Shown one piece after another: positions 58,346 through 64,000 of a DNA stretch of 64,000 nucleotides; positions within the stretch are counted from its first letter, which is position 1; each line of letters opens with the position of its first letter. This stretch comes from Aspergillus flavus. Its lineage: Eukaryota; Ascomycota; Eurotiomycetes; Eurotiales; Aspergillaceae. Where the stretch lies: positions 4,836,001 to 4,900,000 of the forward strand of contig NC_092409.1 of the NCBI RefSeq assembly GCF_009017415.1, given 5' to 3'. A model generated the notes under the pieces. The model was given only the letters and a program-made list of their open reading frames with translations, was not told the DNA's origin and did no database searches. The translations under genes were made by a program, and so were the position numbers.

Positions 58346-60392
58346 ATGACTGCCCTTGATGCCAAAAGGGCAAGGGCTGGCGCCTGCTCGACTTGCCGGT
58401 GAGTGCAGCAGTGCAATCTTCCCTTCGGTTGATGGGTTGACATAAGGATAGCACTGAATGAGCCTCGAGTTTAGCATCCGAAAAAGACGATGTACTCCAG
58501 GGAGTAAAGGAGATACTTGTCAGCTTTGTCACTTGCTGTCGGTGCCCTGCAGCCTTGATTATGCCAGAAGGCCAGCCAGAGTGGCAGTTCAATCGGCATC
58601 AGGGAGGGAGAATCCCACACCTGATCAAATGCCACTATCTTGGGAACCGGACTTCTCGGAAGCACTGAAAACACATGAAGTCTTGCATGAATTAGTTGGC
58701 TTATATTTTCGCCACATTCATAACATTGCCCACACCATGTTTCACGAGCCCAGTTTCATGCATCATATGAGGGAAGGTACAGCATCCATGAAACATGTCT
58801 ATGGCATGTGTGCATTAGCTGCCAGGTATGTTCTCACGCACTCAAACTAGTTGATCACTAGGCTACTCAGATCGATGACTGTAGATTAACAGGTTCTCTA
58901 AGAACCCGATTTTCCATGGTATCTCACCTTGCTCCCGTGGAAAAGTTTACGCCTTTCAGGCCGTGCGACTTTGTCGCCAATGTACGGATACTCCAAGCCT
59001 GGAAACAATTCAAGCATTGCTTTTGATTGGATATTTTTTTAGTGGCGAAGTTGATCATCAAAGAAAACACATATATGTTGGACTCGCGCGGTTACATGCC
59101 GAGGCTCTGTCACTCTGGGGTTCTGCCACGCAGTCAAGTTCTAATGCGGTAATTCAAGAGGAGTATCGCCGAACCTGTTTCTCCGTTCGGATTGCCACCC
59201 ACTGGTCTGCTTCTGACATGTTCATGGAGCCTGAAGATACGTGTCACAGCTCAGAAATGGTACCAGAAATAGATGATGTACTCTTCCATACCTTGACTTC
59301 CGCCGAGTTGCTGCGGAAACCCCCATTAGCACCCACATTTCGGTGTGACATGTGGGCTCAAATGGCACGGACGCTTGATATCTTTACCAAAATTAATGGA
59401 TTACTGAGACAGCTCAGCCGAGGGGTGATTACCCTCAATGACTATTGCCAGGAGGCCCCTATACTGGAAGATCGTCTTAACCAATGGTACGAGAATCTGC
59501 CCGAGCACTTGACATACAGCTATGACCACCTCATTTTCTTCTTGGAGAGGCACCTTGGTCGAACCTTTTTGTCCATGCATATTGGATACTACCATTTTCG
59601 CCAAATGCTCTTCTTTCCCTTCCTAAAGGCGGGTGTAGGTCGAGAAGCAACCACCACCGAACCTAAAGCAGCCAAGTGTAATGAAAGTGCAGCTACAGTT
59701 TCGGAGATCTTAAACTATGCCACAAGCCTTGAGAACTGTGAGTTGGACTACTTTATTTATGGACATATTGCTGTGGTCAGCTCTTGTGTTCATCTTCACT
59801 CTTTACTTTTCAGCGATGATCTCTCGGAGCTCTTCATGGCACGGCAACGACTCATTCTCAATTTTAAGTTTTTGATGAGAGTGAAATCATATTGGCCTAT
59901 AGTTGACTCCTCTGTAAGTCCTTTTCGTGCCAAGCGTTATATATATCTCTGTTTTTTTCTGTCAAGTCATTAAGAAATCCTTGGATATTGGTCAAAAAAA
60001 CTGATCATGAAAAATTTTAGGTGTCTCGTCTACGAACTTTCCAGAACTCTTGCCGTAATTCTATGTCCGACCCATTTGCACTAGATAATTGGATGGCCCG
60101 TTTCCTTACAGAACATTCTTCTTGTCTTGCAGAGAGACAGACGCACGACTCACTGTCATCGAGTTTCGGTGTGGAAAGGATATCTACACAGTCTGCTGAA
60201 TATAACGCGGAGCTTTCTGGTATAGCACAAAGTTCGGGGATTTTAAATACCCCCAATCCGGGGGCACTAGAAGGATCTCAATTGAAGGAACCGGAGAATG
60301 CCTGGGACGGCTTGTCCTCTCTTATGAATGACCAGAGCATCACTAATGAGGCCCTTGCTGATAATGCAATTGACTGGCTATTGAAAGAATAG
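58346..60392 (+). CDS. Zn2Cys6 transcription factor, likely local regulator of the rhamnoside genes
   Basis: Four exons (58346-58398, 58475-58825, 58893-59913, 60021-60392) give 598 residues. The zinc cluster is split by the first intron: ACSTCR then IRKRRCTPGSKGDTCQLC and the sixth Cys (C-x2-C-x6-C-x8-C-x2-C-x6-C). A fungal-specific transcription factor domain follows (TPSLETIQALLLIGYFFSGE, LARLHAEALSLWG, EEYRRTCFSVRIATHW). The C-terminus is acidic with NDQSITNEALADNAIDWLLK, similar to activation tails. It converges on an MFS transporter 133 bp away, which itself diverges from a GH78 rhamnosidase. Position suggests it controls those genes; A. nidulans RhaR is a known rhamnose regulator of the same superfamily, but orthology cannot be judged here. 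Confidence 0.88.
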
Positions 60393-60525
60393 GAAGGGTA
60401 GGAAGTCGTGAAGGTGAAGTCATAGACAATTTGTTAGGCAAGCATCGATGACTGGCTACAATATCAATGTTGACATGAGAGGAAAGGGCTACTAGCAGAT
60501 ACGCTAACCTTTTTTTACCACATAA

Positions 60526-62340
60526 TCATACAACCGCTTCCACATGAGTAGACTTGATGTCCTTCGCCTCCACCATGCTTTGTCTATCATCCGCATCCTC
60601 GGTCTTAACCCCAGTACTTAAGGCTGAAGGAGGGTCGCCAAACAGCTCAGCAATCTGTTCCAATGTTTTGCCTCCAGTCTCTGGGAGAAAGAAGAAATAG
60701 ATAAAAGCAGCCACAAAGTTAGTGGCAATGAAAAGTGAATAATATTTCCAGCTGACATTCTCCAGCGCGGTCGGTGTGATCTGCGATAGGACAATTGCTG
60801 CGACGGATTTGCTGAACACAGCAAGCCCAAGCCCGGTCGAGCGAAGAAAGAATGGGAAGAGCTCAGAAGGCACAACCCAGACCATCGCATTGAAGAAGAC
60901 TGCATAAGCACAGGAATAGAGGAAGATCATTGCGATAGCTGCACGGGCACCACTGAGATCGCCACCGCTTGCGTCTCCGTACACGGCTGATAACGCCATA
61001 CATATGGCAATCAAGATCGACAGAAACAGTGAGCCTGTCCACAATGTGCGTGTGCGCGGCCACTTGTCTGCTACCACGAAGAGGTAGATGATCTGGCCGA
61101 TGACGCCCATGAAGCCATAAACGCCACTAATCAAAAGTGAAGTTCTTCCGGTAAACCCTACCGTCTCATAGAAGCTGGTCTGGTAATTTTGAATGACCTG
61201 AGACCCGCTAAACTGACCCATGACAACAATGAAACACGCAATAAGTGTGCGGTGAAGATAACGACGGGAAAATAGCTTGGCACAAGCAACGTGAAAGCTT
61301 GTAACCTCGGTTGCTTCTGCCTGTATCTGTTCCCGGATGTGTGCGAGTTCTTGAGACAAGGAATCCTCATCCCTTTCAGATCCCTGCAGCATTGTTAGGA
61401 CGGCGCGGGCTTCTTCATAGCGCTCTTCTTGGATTACTGAAGGAGGTTGATCGTTAGACTCTTGATTTAAAAAAGGGAGTCCGCTACAAGATGGTACGGC
61501 GTGACTTACACCAACGAGGGCTATAAGGTATAAAGCAACATCCAACGGCCAATAGCAGAGGACCAGGGATCTGCATTGCCAACGGAATTCGCCATTGGGC
61601 GTCGTCCTTGGCAAATGCGCCCCCATAACCGATCCAGTTGGCTATGCAGAAGCCAATGGCAATCATGAAGCCCTGTAAGCCAACAATGAATCCACGTTGA
61701 TGGGGAGGGGACGCTTCGGCGATATAGATGGGAACGACGGTCAAAAGCATACCGCAGCCGATTCCAGCGAAAAATCTTCCTGCAATCATCATTCCTGCAT
61801 TGACAGCGGCGGACTGAAGAACGGCACCGATAATTGCTGGAGAAACACATTCGGTTAGCAACAGGTTCAAACCATATAGTACCAACAAAAGTTCAAGGGT
61901 TATGGTCAGAGTATGGAAAGGGGGAAAGAGAACACTTACCTACTACGGCACTTCCGCAAATAGTCCATCGCCTACTAAACTTGTTGGCTGAATACCCTGC
62001 TGCGAATGTACCGAGAGCCTGACCAACATTGTACAAGGAAACAATGGCCCCTAGCAAAGCATGTTTTTAGTGCCATGTCTTTCCGACGTCTTAGAAGGAA
62101 ATGGAAAATGGAGCAGAGACATATTGCTTACCTTTCAACCCAGCATTCTCACCGGTAGGACCGAACATGGCATATTTGAAAGTTTCATGGCCCAAGGTTG
62201 TTGCGATAATCCCTGGTAACTGTCAACGGCCATTGATGATCTCCCATTAGATTCAAAGGGAATGTACCTGAATCCACCCCATATACGAAGCCTCCCAGAG
62301 CCACCACCAGTGTGATCAGGACAAGGTTAAGGGAAAGCAT
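60526..62340 (-). CDS. MFS sugar transporter, candidate rhamnose/rhamnoside importer
   Basis: Five exons (62340-62268, 62212-62132, 62050-61940, 61836-61510, 61436-60526) give 500 residues. Twelve membrane segments are expected; visible sugar-porter signatures are GFVYGVDSG (TM1), AGRFFAGIGCGMLLTVVPIY with IAEASPPHQRG, and the SPRWLIQEERYEEARAVL loop. Later come FSGSQVIQNYQTSFYETVG, VPSELFPFFLRSTG and FFFLPETGGKTLEQI. I chose the ATG at 62340; the frame extends upstream only to a GTG. The long cytosolic tail is charged. It should import a sugar or glycoside across the plasma membrane. The neighbour GH78 enzyme suggests L-rhamnose or a small rhamnoside; this is inference. Confidence 0.93.
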
Positions 62341-62927
62341 CTCTGTAGTATCCAAATAGGGTGAGCCTGCTTGTTGCGGCACATGAAATCGCTGTACCCC
62401 GAATCTTCTGGTCCTCTTTATATACTGTCGACTGTTGCCTTCTCCACTTAGTTATACAGTCTATACCGTCTATGCGGTGGCTATACCATCAGTACCCCAT
62501 GGGGTAACGTTAGTCTTAATTCGGTTACTACAATTAGCCCTAATCTGCAACTCTGCGGGGAGCGGCGGCGACTCTCCAATGAGAAGCCGAAAACGCCGCC
62601 GGCATTCTAATGATCGTTGATTGTCCCACTTGCACTTCGTGTGCTCTGGTCACTTGCAGCCTGGGTCTCGGGTTCGCCCTCCAGCTCTTCGTCTAACTGG
62701 CCACATGGCATGCATATTGGTCCATAATTCGGGTTCTCGGACGAACATATTGCGAGGCGACCCATACATCGGCAATAGACACATCGACGGCGTTTATGAG
62801 AACTTTATAAGAATGGACGACGAGGGTAAATATGAAAGTCCAGGAGTACTTCCCTTCCCACACTTGTGGAAAATCTTAACATATTCTTCTTTCCTGCGAT
62901 CGCCTATATTCACCACATACCCTCATT
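62341..62927. promoter_or_regulatory. Shared divergent promoter of transporter and rhamnosidase
   Basis: 587 bp between two starts. It contains a perfect 14-bp palindrome TACCCCATGGGGTA (62493-62506), a CreA-type GCGGGG (62555-62560) and a GC-rich inverted repeat GGCGGCG (62564-62570) with CGCCGCC (62594-62600). These fit coordinated induction and carbon repression. No gene is seen inside. Confidence 0.6.
62493..62506. promoter_or_regulatory. 14-bp perfect palindrome
   Basis: TACCCCATGGGGTA, fully self-complementary, lies about 150 bp upstream of the transporter ATG and 420 bp upstream of the rhamnosidase ATG. It could bind a dimeric regulator. Confidence 0.8.
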
Positions 62928-64000
62928 ATGATAAGCCGACTGTCTATCGCACCCCCCTCAGCCGAACAACACCCGACTGGCTTTGGTGTGGGCAACGCGA
63001 CTCCCCGCCTATCCTGGCGGTTTCTTAACACAAAGGAGGCTTGTCCGCTAGGATGGGAGCAGACTTCTTACGAAATCCAAATCCTCCGGTCCCAAGACTC
63101 ACCCATAGAGACATATGAAGTGGCCAGCGATAAATCAGTCCTGGTGCCTTGGCCAAGCTCCCCTTTACAGTCGCGGGAAAGCGTTCAGGTGCGAGTTCGA
63201 GCTCACGGTACATGTATTAAGGAGGCACGAGCGGAACCTACAAATTGGTCTCCTTGGTCTACAATTGAATGTGCCCTGCTCCATCGTCATGACTGGAAGG
63301 GCCTTCCCATTGCAAGTCTAGAAGCTCCACCCCATGACGCCCCCTTGCGGCCAGTACGATTTCGGAAGTGCTTCCATATCTCGGGTGCAGACGCTATCAG
63401 TCGGGCTCGTCTATACATCACTAGTCTAGGGGTATATCGCGCCTTTATCAATGGTCAGGTGGTCGGCGATCAATGCATGGCTCCTGGCTGGACAAGCTAC
63501 CGGCATCGCCTCAATTACCAGGTGTTTGACGTTACAGATCTGCTAAATCCAAGCGGACCAAATGTTATCGCGGTTGAGGTGGGTGAAGGATGGTATGCTA
63601 CACGTCTAGGATTTCGTGGGGGTCGCCGAAAACTGTATGGCGATAAATTAGCAGTACTGGCCCAGCTAGAGGTGCAGTCTGAGCAGGACAAATCCTTTTC
63701 ATTGGCCACAGATTCTACCTGGACTTGTCACCCAAGTGCAATCCTGCGGAGTGAGCTTTATGATGGCGAAGTCTACGATGCGAGAGAGGAGAACCCTAGT
63801 TGGAATAGTGCTCTTGAGAGTAAGGATTCTTCTTGGAATCCCGTGCAGGAGTTAGAGTTCCCTTCAGCAACTTTGGTAGCTCCGGACGCGCCACCTGTGC
63901 GCGTTACAGAGGAGATCAAAGCTGTAGAAGTTCTACACACTCCATCAGGAAAGACCGTTGTTGATTTCGGTCAGAACCTCGTCGGTCGGTTGCGTGTCCG
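62928..64000 (+). CDS. GH78 alpha-L-rhamnosidase, cytosolic type, N-terminal part
   Basis: From the ATG at 62928 one frame stays open to the right edge (357 codons). It has MISRLSIAPPSAEQHPTGFG, PRLSWRFLNTKE, FRKCFHISGADAISRARLYI, LGVYRAFINGQVVGDQCMAP, PGWTSYRHRLNYQVFDVTDL and VVDFGQNLVGRLRVR, the N-terminal beta-domain signatures of bacterial-type GH78 rhamnosidases. The catalytic barrel lies beyond the window. There is no signal peptide, so the enzyme likely acts inside the cell on imported rhamnosides, unlike the secreted Aspergillus RhaA/RhaB. It diverges from the MFS transporter over a 587-bp region. The frame has no intron in the visible part. Family call is sure; substrate range is open. 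Confidence 0.93.
   Translation, partial: MISRLSIAPPSAEQHPTGFGVGNATPRLSWRFLNTKEACPLGWEQTSYEIQILRSQDSPIETYEVASDKSVLVPWPSSPLQSRESVQVRVRAHGTCIKEARAEPTNWSPWSTIECALLHRHDWKGLPIASLEAPPHDAPLRPVRFRKCFHISGADAISRARLYITSLGVYRAFINGQVVGDQCMAPGWTSYRHRLNYQVFDVTDLLNPSGPNVIAVEVGEGWYATRLGFRGGRRKLYGDKLAVLAQLEVQSEQDKSFSLATDSTWTCHPSAILRSELYDGEVYDAREENPSWNSALESKDSSWNPVQELEFPSATLVAPDAPPVRVTEEIKAVEVLHTPSGKTVVDFGQNLVGRLRV

Overview
The window is nuclear DNA of a filamentous ascomycete, most likely Eurotiomycetes (Aspergillus/Penicillium relatives). Genes carry short GT-AG introns of about 45-110 nt, protein genes are densely packed on both strands, and many products are typical of that group: a NimE-type cyclin B, fungal-type sirtuin, GH5_9 exo-glucanase, Zn2Cys6 regulators and a cytosolic-type GH78 rhamnosidase. 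I support 30 protein genes, 28 complete and 2 cut by the window edges. I found no tRNA, rRNA, CRISPR or intact transposon. Exon boundaries were worked out by hand from reading-frame continuity, GT-AG sites and family conservation.

Region 1 (1-7.8 kb) looks like a secreted cell-wall-active neighbourhood: a left-edge secreted protein start, a GH18 chitinase with a hevein-type chitin-binding domain, a secreted SGNH hydrolase with a cysteine-containing C-terminal extension and an apparent frameshift, a decayed unknown reading frame, and an exo-beta-1,3-glucanase. Region 2 (8-29 kb) is mostly housekeeping: a Zn2Cys6 regulator, mitochondrial ribosomal L2, cyclin B, a HIT protein, tRNA methyltransferase Trm11, a Sir2-type deacetylase, the Rpl4 chaperone Acl4, RWD protein Gir2, an LYR-motif protein and Mms2. 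Region 3 (28.8-43 kb) has the large trafficking protein Mon2, retromer Vps26, a nearly gene-free 2.5 kb stretch, gluconokinase, a perfect 70-unit CTA trinucleotide repeat and an unrecognised 637-residue protein. Region 4 (43-58 kb) has a mitochondrial D-lactate dehydrogenase divergent from an FMN 2-hydroxyacid oxidase, the branched-chain ketoacid dehydrogenase E2, a PLC-X-like phosphodiesterase, mitochondrial ribosomal L10, anthranilate phosphoribosyltransferase, RNA polymerase subunit Rpb12 and phosphatidylinositol synthase.

Region 5 (58.3-64 kb) is the best candidate for a local functional unit: a Zn2Cys6 regulator, an MFS sugar transporter and a GH78 alpha-L-rhamnosidase without a signal peptide that runs off the right edge. 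Transporter and rhamnosidase diverge from one 587-bp region that holds a 14-bp perfect palindrome, a CreA-like site and a CGG-rich inverted repeat. The reading is that an imported rhamnoside is cut inside the cell under a local regulator. Other structural signals are a 26-nt near-perfect palindrome inside an unusually long vps26 intron, an RFX-type X-box in the rml2/cyclin B promoter, and a CGG-N6-CCG element upstream of the sirtuin.
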